Below, in pieces: positions 35,957-44,324 of a stretch of 64,000 nt of DNA (the first letter of the stretch is position 1; each line of letters starts with the position of its first letter). The stretch lies in contig JAQXZB010000017.1 in NCBI GenBank assembly GCA_029226975.1, forward strand, positions 26,504 to 90,503, given 5' to 3'. The notes beneath the pieces were generated by a model. That model did no database searches and was not told where the DNA came from. It saw nothing but the letters and a program-made list of their open reading frames with translations. Position numbers and translations under genes: made by a program. The DNA is from Clostridiales bacterium. Its GTDB lineage: Bacteria > Bacillota > Clostridia > UBA1381.

Positions 35957-37117
35957 ATGGAAACAATAAAGCCAACCAAGCGTCAGCTTGAATTTATGGA
36001 CTGGGAATTTGGAGTGTTCTTCCATTTCGGAATACGCACCTATTACCAAAACCATTCCGACTGGGACGGGAAGCCCATGGATATTTCGGTTTTCAACCCC
36101 CAAAGGCTTGACTGTGACCAATGGCTTCAAGCCGCAAAAGCCGCCGGAGCAAGATATGCGGTATTTACCGCAAAGCACCATGACGGCTTTGCAAACCGGA
36201 ATTCGGCATATACCGATTATTCGATAAAAAATACACCTTACAAAAACGGCGGCGGTGACATTGTAAAAAGCTTTACCGATGCTTGCCGAAAATTCGGGCT
36301 TAAGGTTGGGATATACTACTCGCCCGCCCAGTTCGGCTCACGTCAAAGCGAAAATTACGATGATTATTTTATAAACCAAATCTCGGAGCTTTTAACCGGT
36401 TACGGCAAAATAGATTATCTGTGGTTTGACGGCTGTGGCAGCGAGGGACATAATTATGACACGAAACGGATTATAAAGGAAATCCGCACCTTACAGCCGA
36501 ATATTTTAATATTCAATATGTGGGACCCCGACACCCGCCGGGTGGGCAACGAGGACGGATATGCGCCGGAATGTAATCTAAACGTTACCGACAGCCTTGA
36601 TTTTTCGGTTATGACCGATAAAAAGAAAAATCTTAAAAACCGGCGTTTTCTGCCCGCAGAATGTGACTGCCGCATCCGCGATAACTGGTTTTATCACGAA
36701 GATGATAATTTAAAAAGCCTTGATAAGCTTATGGATATATATGAAAATTCCGTAGGTCACGGAGCAAACCTGCTACTTAACCTGTCCCCCGCTCCCGACG
36801 GACTTATCCCCGATGAGGACGTAAAAAGAATGGAGGGGCTGGGAGAAAGAATACATAAGGAGTTTTGCTCAGCGGATTTTGAATTTTCATCAACCGAATA
36901 CGAATGCAATGCAAAAATATCCCGCGCCGTAATATGCGAGGACTTAACAGAGGGTCAGCGGGTTAAAGAATTTGCATTATACGCCGACGGAAAGCTGATT
37001 TTTGGGGGCTCAACCATAGGGCATAAGCGCATATGCCGCTTTGGGCCCGTATATGCAAAGAAAATTGAGATTAAAACCGATGTATGCGCTAATCTTAATA
37101 CATCGCTTTATAAATAA
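35957..37117 (+). CDS. GH29 alpha-L-fucosidase
   Basis: A 386-residue enzyme without a signal peptide, so probably cytoplasmic. GH29 retaining fucosidases have a TIM barrel: WEFGVFFHFGIRTYY (16-30), the His pair in YAVFTAKHHDGFA (67-79), and the nucleophile in YLWFDGCGSEG, Asp158. GANLLLNLSPAPDG near 271-284 is the usual downstream landmark. It is compact, essentially a catalytic domain plus a short beta domain. It should remove alpha-linked fucose from imported oligosaccharides, upstream of the GH112 phosphorylase that follows 18 bp later. AAGGAGAG precedes the ATG. Confidence 0.92.
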   Translation: METIKPTKRQLEFMDWEFGVFFHFGIRTYYQNHSDWDGKPMDISVFNPQRLDCDQWLQAAKAAGARYAVFTAKHHDGFANRNSAYTDYSIKNTPYKNGGGDIVKSFTDACRKFGLKVGIYYSPAQFGSRQSENYDDYFINQISELLTGYGKIDYLWFDGCGSEGHNYDTKRIIKEIRTLQPNILIFNMWDPDTRRVGNEDGYAPECNLNVTDSLDFSVMTDKKKNLKNRRFLPAECDCRIRDNWFYHEDDNLKSLDKLMDIYENSVGHGANLLLNLSPAPDGLIPDEDVKRMEGLGERIHKEFCSADFEFSSTEYECNAKISRAVICEDLTEGQRVKEFALYADGKLIFGGSTIGHKRICRFGPVYAKKIEIKTDVCANLNTSLYK

Positions 37118-37135
37118 ACAGAAAGGACGGATTTA

Positions 37136-39265
37136 ATGATTAAAGGAAGATTTACCCTTCCCGGCGAAACGGGAATGGAAAAGGAAATTAAAGAGCTTGC
37201 TAAGCTTTGGGGCGTTGACGCAATACGCGACAGCGACGGAACAAAGCTCTCACAGGATCTTATCGATATGGGACTTACGGTGTATTCCGTTTTGTGCCTT
37301 GTGCGTGACGATAATGAATGGGTAAAGAAAAACCCCGATTGTCTGCAGCAGATTTATCTGCTTACCGAGGAGCATACGGCATACGGTACAGAGCTTGCAA
37401 TAGACATAATGTCCACCTTCTTCGATCAGCAGTTTAAGCCCAATACCGATGATGATATAAAAAAATACTGGCAGGTAATGGACAGGACAGCCGGCGAGGA
37501 AACAAAGGATTGGGATTGGGACGGCAAAAACGTTATAATCCATAACGCCAAACCCTTCCATTCATATACGGTTGCCTTTTTGGCATATCAGATATGGGAG
37601 CCGGTTTCCATGTACAATCACATAACCAACAACTGGCAGACGGAGCATGAGCTGACCGTAGACCCCAGATCCGAAAAAGCAAGAGAGCATCTTTTAAAAA
37701 GGCTTGATAAATGGCTTTTAGATCACCCAAAAACCGATGTTGTAAGGTTTACCACCTTCTTCTACTGCTTTGACCTTATATACAATCAATACGGCAAGGA
37801 AAAAACGGTAAACTGGTTTGGATATGCCGCCTGCGTTTCGCCCAAGGCTCTTTCGGATTTTGAAAAGGAATATGGATATTCCCTTTGCGCCGAGGATATT
37901 GTGGCGGGAGGAACATACAATACTCCCTTTAAAAATCCCACCAAGAAATACCTTGACTGGATGGAGTTTAACTGCAAATTTGTAAGCGAGTTTGCAAGAC
38001 AGTGCGTTGAAGCGGTACATAAGGCAGGCAGAAAGGCGATAATGTTTTTGGGCGACCATTGGGCAGGAACAGAGCCTTACGGAAAGTATTTTCAAAATAT
38101 CGGACTTGATATGGTTGTGGGCGCGGCAGGCGACGGCGTAACAACCAGAATGATAACCGATATTCCGGTAAAGGAAACCGAAGCGCGCTTTTATCCCTAT
38201 TTCTTCCCGGATATATTCTGCGAGGGCGGCGACCCGGTAGGTGAATCGATGCCCGTATGGATAAAGTGCAGACGTGCCATGTTAAGACGCCCCGCCGCAA
38301 GAATGGGCTACGGCGGATATATAAGCCTTGCGCTTAAATTCCCGGAATTTATAGACCATGTAACGGAAATAACAAGGCAGTTTAAATCCATACATGAGGA
38401 GGGCAAGGGCACAAAGCCCTACACCGCGCCCTTTAAGGTTGCCGTTTTAAACTCCTGGGGACATATAAAGTCCTGGCAAACCCACCAGGTTGCCCATTCC
38501 CTTTGGAATCAGCGCTGTTATTCCTATTTGGGAGCGGTTGAAGCACTGTCGGGTTTCCCCTTTGATGTGGAGTTTATAAGCTTTGAGGACGTAAAAGCCG
38601 GAAAGCTTAAAGAATACGGTGTTGTACTTAATATGGGCGATGCAATGACCTCCTGGAGCGGCGGTGAAAACTGGAACGACCCGGAGCTTGTGTGTGCAAT
38701 AAGACAATGGGTATATGAGGGCGGCGGCTTTATCGGCATAGGCGAGCCGACAGCATACAACAAAGACGGCAGGCTTTTTGCCCTGTCGGACGTACTGGGC
38801 GTACAAAAGGAAATCGGTATTACGGCAAGTCATAACAAGCCGGCGCTCACTCCAAATAAAGAGCATTTCATAACCGAGGACATATGCGGAGCTATTGATT
38901 ACGGCGAGGGAATGAGCATGATTTATTCCACCGGAGCCGAGCTTCTCGATGAGGAAAACCGCAGTGCAAACCTGTGTGTAAACGAGTACGGCAAGGGACG
39001 TGCCGTATACATTGCGGGTCTGCCCTACTCAAACCAAAACGCAAGGCTTTTATTAAGAGCCATATACTACAGCGCCCACAGCGAACAGGAGCTGTATAAA
39101 TACTATTCAAGCAATCCGGCTCTTGAATGTCACGCCTTTGAGGAGGCAGGAAAACTGTGCGTAGTAAACAACAGCGAAACACCCCAAGAGGGCGAAATAA
39201 GCATAAACGGCAAAAAGCGCACAATTTCACTTGGCTCAATGGGCTGTGAATGGCTCAATATCTAA
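37136..39265 (+). CDS. GH112 beta-galactoside phosphorylase (galacto-N-biose/lacto-N-biose or galactosyl-rhamnose type)
   Basis: A 709-residue cytoplasmic phosphorylase that matches GH112 throughout: GRFTLPGETGMEKEI at the start, WGVDAIRDSDGTKLS (about 30-43), MYNHITNNWQTEH, DVVRFTTFFYCFDL, FLGDHWAGTEPYG and YGGYISLALKFPEF. GH112 enzymes phosphorolyse beta-1,3-galactosyl-N-acetylhexosamine, or beta-1,4-galactosyl-L-rhamnose in plant-cell-wall degraders, giving alpha-galactose-1-phosphate. The two readings point to mucin-type or rhamnogalacturonan substrates, and I cannot separate them by eye. No galactose-1-phosphate uridylyltransferase is present in the window. AAAGGACGG precedes the ATG. 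Confidence 0.92.
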   Translation: MIKGRFTLPGETGMEKEIKELAKLWGVDAIRDSDGTKLSQDLIDMGLTVYSVLCLVRDDNEWVKKNPDCLQQIYLLTEEHTAYGTELAIDIMSTFFDQQFKPNTDDDIKKYWQVMDRTAGEETKDWDWDGKNVIIHNAKPFHSYTVAFLAYQIWEPVSMYNHITNNWQTEHELTVDPRSEKAREHLLKRLDKWLLDHPKTDVVRFTTFFYCFDLIYNQYGKEKTVNWFGYAACVSPKALSDFEKEYGYSLCAEDIVAGGTYNTPFKNPTKKYLDWMEFNCKFVSEFARQCVEAVHKAGRKAIMFLGDHWAGTEPYGKYFQNIGLDMVVGAAGDGVTTRMITDIPVKETEARFYPYFFPDIFCEGGDPVGESMPVWIKCRRAMLRRPAARMGYGGYISLALKFPEFIDHVTEITRQFKSIHEEGKGTKPYTAPFKVAVLNSWGHIKSWQTHQVAHSLWNQRCYSYLGAVEALSGFPFDVEFISFEDVKAGKLKEYGVVLNMGDAMTSWSGGENWNDPELVCAIRQWVYEGGGFIGIGEPTAYNKDGRLFALSDVLGVQKEIGITASHNKPALTPNKEHFITEDICGAIDYGEGMSMIYSTGAELLDEENRSANLCVNEYGKGRAVYIAGLPYSNQNARLLLRAIYYSAHSEQELYKYYSSNPALECHAFEEAGKLCVVNNSETPQEGEISINGKKRTISLGSMGCEWLNI

Positions 39266-39276
39266 ATTGCAAATCG

Positions 39277-39319
39277 GACGCGGGAATGAGAGGCAAAGCC
39301 TCTCCCCTCCTTCCGCGTC
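39277..39319 (+). terminator. Long hairpin after the GH112 gene
   Basis: GACGCGG (39277-39283) pairs with CCGCGTC (39313-39319), enclosing a second stem GAGAGGC / GCCTCTC. It starts 11 bp after the GH112 stop. The tail TTGAAAATT is a poor T run, so termination may be partial and the downstream secreted-protein gene may still be co-transcribed. I see no clear promoter between it and 39353. Confidence 0.6.
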
Positions 39320-39352
39320 TTGAAAATTATACAAAAAAAGGAGAGATAAGAT

Positions 39353-40474
39353 ATGATTAAAAAATTTATTTCTGTAATCTCGGCAATAAGCATGCTCGCC
39401 GCAGCGGCGGCATTACCCCAAATCGCTTCCGCGGCAGTGGAAAGCGATACGGTTATATATGACTATGACTATACACAATATACATCTGCTGATGAAGTTA
39501 AGGCTAAAGGCATCACAATAACCGGCAGCAGCTCCGGTTATTCATACGGTACTCCTACCAATGCAAATAATGTATGTGATGCTAAAGGCGTTTGGTGGCT
39601 TTTTTCAACCAAAAAAGCTAGTACCGATTCTACTGATATTGAAATGGTTAATATTGATTTCACATCAGGCGATACCCAAAATACACTTGCACAGGTTTCG
39701 GATAGTGTTATTATGGCGGAATTGGATTATGGTGCTATTTTCCAAGGTGCTGCTTCAAATCTAACCGAACAGATGCAACTTAGATTTATAGGAAAAGATT
39801 CCAATGGCAATGACGCTAAAATGGCAACATTTGTTATGCTTGCTTATGGCAAATCTGTTAATGGTAAATGTTACTTCCAAGGAACAGATCCTGAAACAAA
39901 ATATACGGCATATACCGGCTCAGGCTCTTCAGCTCAACCGGCTCAAAGAACTTATCTTCAAATTTTCTTTGACTTAAGAACTCAAACTTATACTGCGTAT
40001 GTTCAGAAAAAGGCAACATTTAACGGAAGTACCTCTACTACTTTAAATGAACCAAAGCAACTGCTTGTTGAAAATATTCCATTCCAGTGCGGAACAGGCA
40101 CTGTAGTAAAGTCACCCAAAAATTTAAGCATAACTGCACGTCTTTTTGCTCAATATGATAAATTCCAGCCCATCAGTATGAAGCTTACGGCTCTTGCGCC
40201 TACTACAACATATACCGATGCTGAGGAAGTTTCACCTGAGCTTGCAGACGGCGAAACGCAGTATGCAGCCGGTTTTACAGGAACTTTTAATCCCCTTACC
40301 GATTCTTCAAAAATGGGATTTAAGCTGACATACGGTGACACAAAGACCAAAGATATTTCCTTTGATTCTTCTGCTCTTAAAGGAAATGTAAAGGCGGGTA
40401 TTATTCTCACATGGACTGATGAGGATAATTTCGATAAGTCACTCCTCAAAGTTCAATCGTATATCACGGAATAA
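39353..40474 (+). CDS. Secreted protein of unknown function carrying the shared surface module
   Basis: A 373-residue protein with a signal peptide (MIKKFISVISAISMLAAAAA..., cleavage near 28). Residues about 35-280 resemble the module of the 1379- and 1408-residue surface proteins (LRFIGKDSNGND, IFFDLRTQTYTAYVQKK, PKQLLVENIPF). A C-terminal segment of about 80 residues ends SLLKVQSYITE. There is no catalytic motif, SLH domain or sortase signal. Codons in the body favour T-ending forms (GCT, ACT, TCT, GAT), unlike the neighbours, which fits strong expression or separate ancestry. It is followed 14 bp later by a 55-residue peptide gene. AAAGGAGAG precedes the ATG. Confidence 0.72.
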   Translation: MIKKFISVISAISMLAAAAALPQIASAAVESDTVIYDYDYTQYTSADEVKAKGITITGSSSGYSYGTPTNANNVCDAKGVWWLFSTKKASTDSTDIEMVNIDFTSGDTQNTLAQVSDSVIMAELDYGAIFQGAASNLTEQMQLRFIGKDSNGNDAKMATFVMLAYGKSVNGKCYFQGTDPETKYTAYTGSGSSAQPAQRTYLQIFFDLRTQTYTAYVQKKATFNGSTSTTLNEPKQLLVENIPFQCGTGTVVKSPKNLSITARLFAQYDKFQPISMKLTALAPTTTYTDAEEVSPELADGETQYAAGFTGTFNPLTDSSKMGFKLTYGDTKTKDISFDSSALKGNVKAGIILTWTDEDNFDKSLLKVQSYITE

Positions 40475-40488
40475 GGAGGGAACTATAT

Positions 40489-40656
40489 ATGAAACACTTA
40501 TATACAGCGCCTCAAATGGCAGTGCGCAGCTTCAGCAAAGAAAAAATCGTTACCACATCTGCTGCTCTTAACGAGCAGGTCGCAAGCCTTCAGGAAAAGC
40601 TTGCCGGTGACAATGCTCAGCTTGTTCAGATTGTTGCCTTTAACGATTGGAACTAA
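40489..40656 (+). CDS. Small 55-residue protein of unknown function
   Basis: An open frame of 55 codons with a strong AAGGAGGG 7 bp before the ATG and a terminator 27 bp after the stop. The peptide begins MKHLYTAPQMAVRSFSKEKI, continues VTTSAALNEQ and has a predicted amphipathic helical second half rich in Gln, Leu and Ala. It has no signal peptide. The opening pattern, Tyr-x-x-Pro then Phe-x-x-Glu-x-Ile-x-Thr-x-Ser, recalls short unannotated proteins I associate with clostridial genomes; that is memory, not a search result. It probably belongs to the same transcript as the secreted protein before it. Confidence 0.65.
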   Translation: MKHLYTAPQMAVRSFSKEKIVTTSAALNEQVASLQEKLAGDNAQLVQIVAFNDWN

Positions 40657-40682
40657 CGGCACAAATAAAGCTTAATCAGACG

Positions 40683-40714
40683 AAAACGGTTCATTGGAGG
40701 GATGAGCCGTTTTT
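40683..40714 (+). terminator. Terminator of the PL8-GH29-GH112 operon
   Basis: A 12-bp stem AAAACGGTTCAT / ATGAGCCGTTTT (one G-T pair), loop TGGAGGG, followed by T5. The 107 bp between it and the yesN-type gene must hold that gene's promoter; I see no convincing hexamer pair there. Confidence 0.88.
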
Positions 40715-40821
40715 GGGCGTAATAGGTATTTGCCCGATAAGCATCTGTTTTATCCAAAAGCTCGGCTTTTTAATTAAACGGCTGTTTATCTGACAAATAT
40801 ATAAACATTGGAGGAAGAAAT

Positions 40822-42399
40822 ATGTACAAAATAATTATTGTTGATGACGAAAAGAGCATACGCAGCGGTATGTCCAAGCTGCCCTGGGAAAGCTGGGGAT
40901 TTCGCGTTTGCGGCACCGCAAAGGACGGTTTAGAGGCTCTTGAGCTTATCGCCGAGGACAAGCCCGATGTGGTGCTTTCCGATATTCGTATGCCGAATAT
41001 GGACGGCGTGGAGCTTATGAAGTATCTTAATCAGAACTATCCCGAAATAAAAATCATTATTTTAAGCGGATACAGTGATTTTGAATACCTTAACTATTCC
41101 ATAAAGAATAGGGTCGTTGAATACCTTTTAAAGCCTACGGATATAGACGAATTTGAAACGCTTTTTAAGCGTCTTAAAGAAACTCTTGACGCAGAGCGCA
41201 AAAGGGATACGGAATATGAAAACAGCCGCAATTATTACCTTGACTCCCTTCTGCTCGACCTGCTTTTAGGCTATACCGGGCAGGAATCGGACAGGGGCTA
41301 TGATATTTTGGACGAGAGCGGTATTACCGTAGACGATTGCTATGTTGTATTGCTTTATATGGAATGGAGTCCGAAATTCCGCGACGGCTTTTATCTTACA
41401 AAAACAAAAAAACTGCTTGCCGATAGCGCAAACAAAATGAGCAGCGGACTTAATCTGCGCTTCTTTATCGGCTATCAGGAGAAAATCACAGGTATTGTCA
41501 GCAGCCGCGAGGGCTTTGATGTCGGGGAGCTTAGGGCATACCTTGAAAAGGTCCTTGCATATCTTTACGAGAGTACGGGCATAGAGGTATATGCCTGTGT
41601 AAGCAGTCACTGTACGGACAGACGTATGCTTCCCCAATGTGCACAGCAGACCATTATCACTGCCCACCGCCGCGCCTTTTCTCCCAATGATAAAATAGGC
41701 TTCTATACCCCGGTAAAAGCAGAAGGGCCGTTTTTTAAGAATGTCAGCTTTAATTATGAGCTTCTCATAAGCTGCATAGCCTCCGGCAAAAAGGAACAGG
41801 AGCTTGCCGAAATCGAACGGGTATTTAACGAGCTGGAAGCCGCGCCCGAGGGTGCTTATGTATACGCGGAAAATCTGTGCTTAGAGCTTTTATTCTTCCT
41901 CTCAAGAAAAAGCATGGAACACAATATTGATTTTGAGGAAATACTGGAGGATTTGGGCTTCTCCTATGACGATTTGCGGCGCATGGTGGGGCTTCGCAGC
42001 CTTAAGCGGGTGATTGAGGACGTTGTCACCTCGCTTACGGACTGCTTCTCCATAAATGCAGTTCCCTCGGACAAGAACAGTTCTCTGGCATATAAGATAA
42101 AGGAATACGTTGACGAGGAATACCTGTGCAACCATATTTCCCTTGAATATGTTTCCGACAAGGTCGAAAAAAGCAGCGCATATATTTCAAGACTGTTTAA
42201 GGAGGAATTTGGCTGCAATTTCAGCGAATATGTAACAAATAAACGTCTTGAAAAGAGCAAGGAGCTTTTAAAGGACGAGAGCTTAAAGATATACGAAATA
42301 GCCCGAAAAACAGGATATGCGGACGTATCAAACTTTATAAAGGTATTTAAAAAGAAATACGGCATAAGCCCCGGTGATTACCGCAGCTATGTTAAGTAA
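40822..42399 (+). CDS. YesN-like response regulator (REC plus AraC helix-turn-helix)
   Basis: A 525-residue response regulator. The receiver domain (1-120) has the acidic pair in IIIVDDEKS and the phospho-acceptor Asp54 in VLSDIRMPNMDG. A central linker of about 250 residues without a known motif follows. The C-terminal AraC double helix-turn-helix (about 425-525) reads HISLEYVSDKVEKSSAYISR and IYEIARKTGYADVSNFIKVF. YesN-type regulators activate polysaccharide-use genes when phosphorylated by the partner kinase encoded 16 bp downstream. Its AraC fold and position next to the glycan operons make it the leading candidate to bind the 20-bp tandem repeats. GGAGGAAG precedes the ATG. Confidence 0.93.
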   Translation: MYKIIIVDDEKSIRSGMSKLPWESWGFRVCGTAKDGLEALELIAEDKPDVVLSDIRMPNMDGVELMKYLNQNYPEIKIIILSGYSDFEYLNYSIKNRVVEYLLKPTDIDEFETLFKRLKETLDAERKRDTEYENSRNYYLDSLLLDLLLGYTGQESDRGYDILDESGITVDDCYVVLLYMEWSPKFRDGFYLTKTKKLLADSANKMSSGLNLRFFIGYQEKITGIVSSREGFDVGELRAYLEKVLAYLYESTGIEVYACVSSHCTDRRMLPQCAQQTIITAHRRAFSPNDKIGFYTPVKAEGPFFKNVSFNYELLISCIASGKKEQELAEIERVFNELEAAPEGAYVYAENLCLELLFFLSRKSMEHNIDFEEILEDLGFSYDDLRRMVGLRSLKRVIEDVVTSLTDCFSINAVPSDKNSSLAYKIKEYVDEEYLCNHISLEYVSDKVEKSSAYISRLFKEEFGCNFSEYVTNKRLEKSKELLKDESLKIYEIARKTGYADVSNFIKVFKKKYGISPGDYRSYVK

Positions 42400-42415
42400 C
42401 GGCGAGGGAATTATC

Positions 42416-44263
42416 ATGAAATTCAAAAAGTATATAAATCTGCCCACAAAGCTTACGCTGGCAATTATGCTTGTATTTATTGCCATGCTCACTGTGTTTT
42501 CGGTGATTTTCTATTCCACCGGTTCCGTTATGGAGAACGAGGCAATAAAGCATATCGAATATAACGCAGAAGCGATAAGCCGAAGTCTTGACGAGGTTGT
42601 TTTAAATATATACAATGTTTCGGACACCTTTGCCCTTGATGACAGGCTTAGTGAATATACCGAAAGGGACTACAGCTCCGACCTGACCCGGAAGAGATTT
42701 GCCACCACGCAAATCTCAAACGTACTCTTTGCCTCCTATGACCTTTTGAGGAACAACGAGAAAATGGCGGCATTTATAAACAACCACACCGGCGAGGTTT
42801 TTAACTTTCTAAACCCCAACGCCGATGACGAAAAATGCCGTCAGGCTCTTGACGCAATGGAGGTAAACAGCTCGGACAAGCTGGCAAAGTTCTGTTGGTA
42901 CCCGGTAACGTATAATTTCCTTAAGCAGGACACAACGGGCGATATACGAAAGGACAATGCAATTATAGGCTCGCGGCGTGTATTTTCCCGCCTGCATAAT
43001 TCCTATATCGGTGTGCATATATTTGCTCTTTCCGAGGAAACGCTGTATAAAAAATACAGCGAAATAGCCTCACAGTACGATTCTACCATATATATCATGA
43101 ACGAAAGCGGTGCGCTGCTTTCTTCAAGCAGCGAGAATGTACTTGCAAACGGTTATGTGCCCGAGGATTTGAGAAATCCGGTACTAAACCGCGAATATGA
43201 CCGTTTTGAATACGGGAGCAAGCTGGTATTTGTTCAAAGCTCCGCAGTCAATGACTGGCTGACGGTTATATGCGTACCCCAAAGCTCCCTTACCGATGTG
43301 GTAACCAAGCTTCACCGCTGGATTTTTGCGGTGCTTATCTCCTGCGGACTGATTGCGCTTTTCCTGACCATGTTTTTCTATAAGAAATTCATGCGCCCGG
43401 TTTCGGTTTTGAGCACCGCCATGCGCAGAGTCAATGACGGCGATTTGAGCGCTTATGTAACGGAAACTCCGCCCAACAATGAGCTCGGTCAGATGCTGGC
43501 ATATTACAATTCTATGCTCGGCAGTATAAACAAGAATATAAACGAACGCTTAAGGGCAGAGAAGCACAAAAAGCAGCTTGAGCTGGATATTCTGATGAAT
43601 CAGATAAACCCGCATTTTCTTTATAACACCCTTGAAACCATTGTATGGAAGTCCACAGAAGCGGGCTGTCCCGACATAGGGCGTATTGCCGCGTCCTTAG
43701 GACGAATGTACAGGCTTTCCATAAGCGGCGGAAATCTGTTTGTAAGCATACATCAGGAATTAGAACACGTGGGTGCATACATGAAAATACAGCAAAGCCG
43801 ATACGAGGACGGTTTCACCTTTGAAACCAAAGCGGGCTATGCACAGCTTAGAGATTTTTACACAATTAAAATGCTTCTGCAGCCCATTGCCGAAAATGCT
43901 TTGGCTCACGGCATAGACGGTCTTGACCGCGTACTGCATATAAGGCTTACGGTAAAAGTCTTAAAAGATCATATCCTTGTACGAATAACCGATACCGGAG
44001 CGGGCATGGACAGGGATAAGCTAAAGCGAGTGCGTCATCAGCTTCAAACCGGCGAGCGTGCCGCCTCAGACACCCCGCCCAAGCGCAAAAAAAGTACGGG
44101 AATAGGTATGCACAATGTATATGAGCGGCTACGCATTTACTTTGGCGGTGATGCTGATATTTCGATATGGTCAAGGAAAAACACAGGCACCTGCGTATCG
44201 CTTATACTGCCCATCATTTCACCCGATGAAGCAAAGAAGCTTAACGAGGAAAAAAATAACTGA
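42416..44263 (+). CDS. YesM-like sensor histidine kinase
   Basis: A 615-residue membrane kinase. It has membrane segments at about 14-36 and 302-325, an extracellular sensor of about 265 residues between them, a HAMP linker (about 325-378), the His-kinase box QINPHFLYNTLETIVW with the phosphorylated His, and a GHKL ATPase domain (PIAENALAHGI, TDTGAGM, GIGMHNVYERL). The frame is open from 42374 and overlaps the regulator, but GAGGG before the ATG at 42416 sets the start. It should sense an extracellular carbohydrate, directly or through a binding protein, and phosphorylate the YesN-like partner. Confidence 0.93.
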   Translation: MKFKKYINLPTKLTLAIMLVFIAMLTVFSVIFYSTGSVMENEAIKHIEYNAEAISRSLDEVVLNIYNVSDTFALDDRLSEYTERDYSSDLTRKRFATTQISNVLFASYDLLRNNEKMAAFINNHTGEVFNFLNPNADDEKCRQALDAMEVNSSDKLAKFCWYPVTYNFLKQDTTGDIRKDNAIIGSRRVFSRLHNSYIGVHIFALSEETLYKKYSEIASQYDSTIYIMNESGALLSSSSENVLANGYVPEDLRNPVLNREYDRFEYGSKLVFVQSSAVNDWLTVICVPQSSLTDVVTKLHRWIFAVLISCGLIALFLTMFFYKKFMRPVSVLSTAMRRVNDGDLSAYVTETPPNNELGQMLAYYNSMLGSINKNINERLRAEKHKKQLELDILMNQINPHFLYNTLETIVWKSTEAGCPDIGRIAASLGRMYRLSISGGNLFVSIHQELEHVGAYMKIQQSRYEDGFTFETKAGYAQLRDFYTIKMLLQPIAENALAHGIDGLDRVLHIRLTVKVLKDHILVRITDTGAGMDRDKLKRVRHQLQTGERAASDTPPKRKKSTGIGMHNVYERLRIYFGGDADISIWSRKNTGTCVSLILPIISPDEAKKLNEEKNN

Positions 44264-44268
44264 CGCTA

Positions 44269-44297
44269 TTGCTTTCTTGCCGGATTTATGTTATAAT
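44269..44297 (+). promoter_or_regulatory. Promoter of trpF
   Basis: TTGCTT (44269-44274), 17 bp, perfect TATAAT (44292-44297), 28 bp before the start codon. Confidence 0.75.
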
Positions 44298-44324
44298 CAC
44301 AGTATAAATTCAGGGAGGGCTGTT

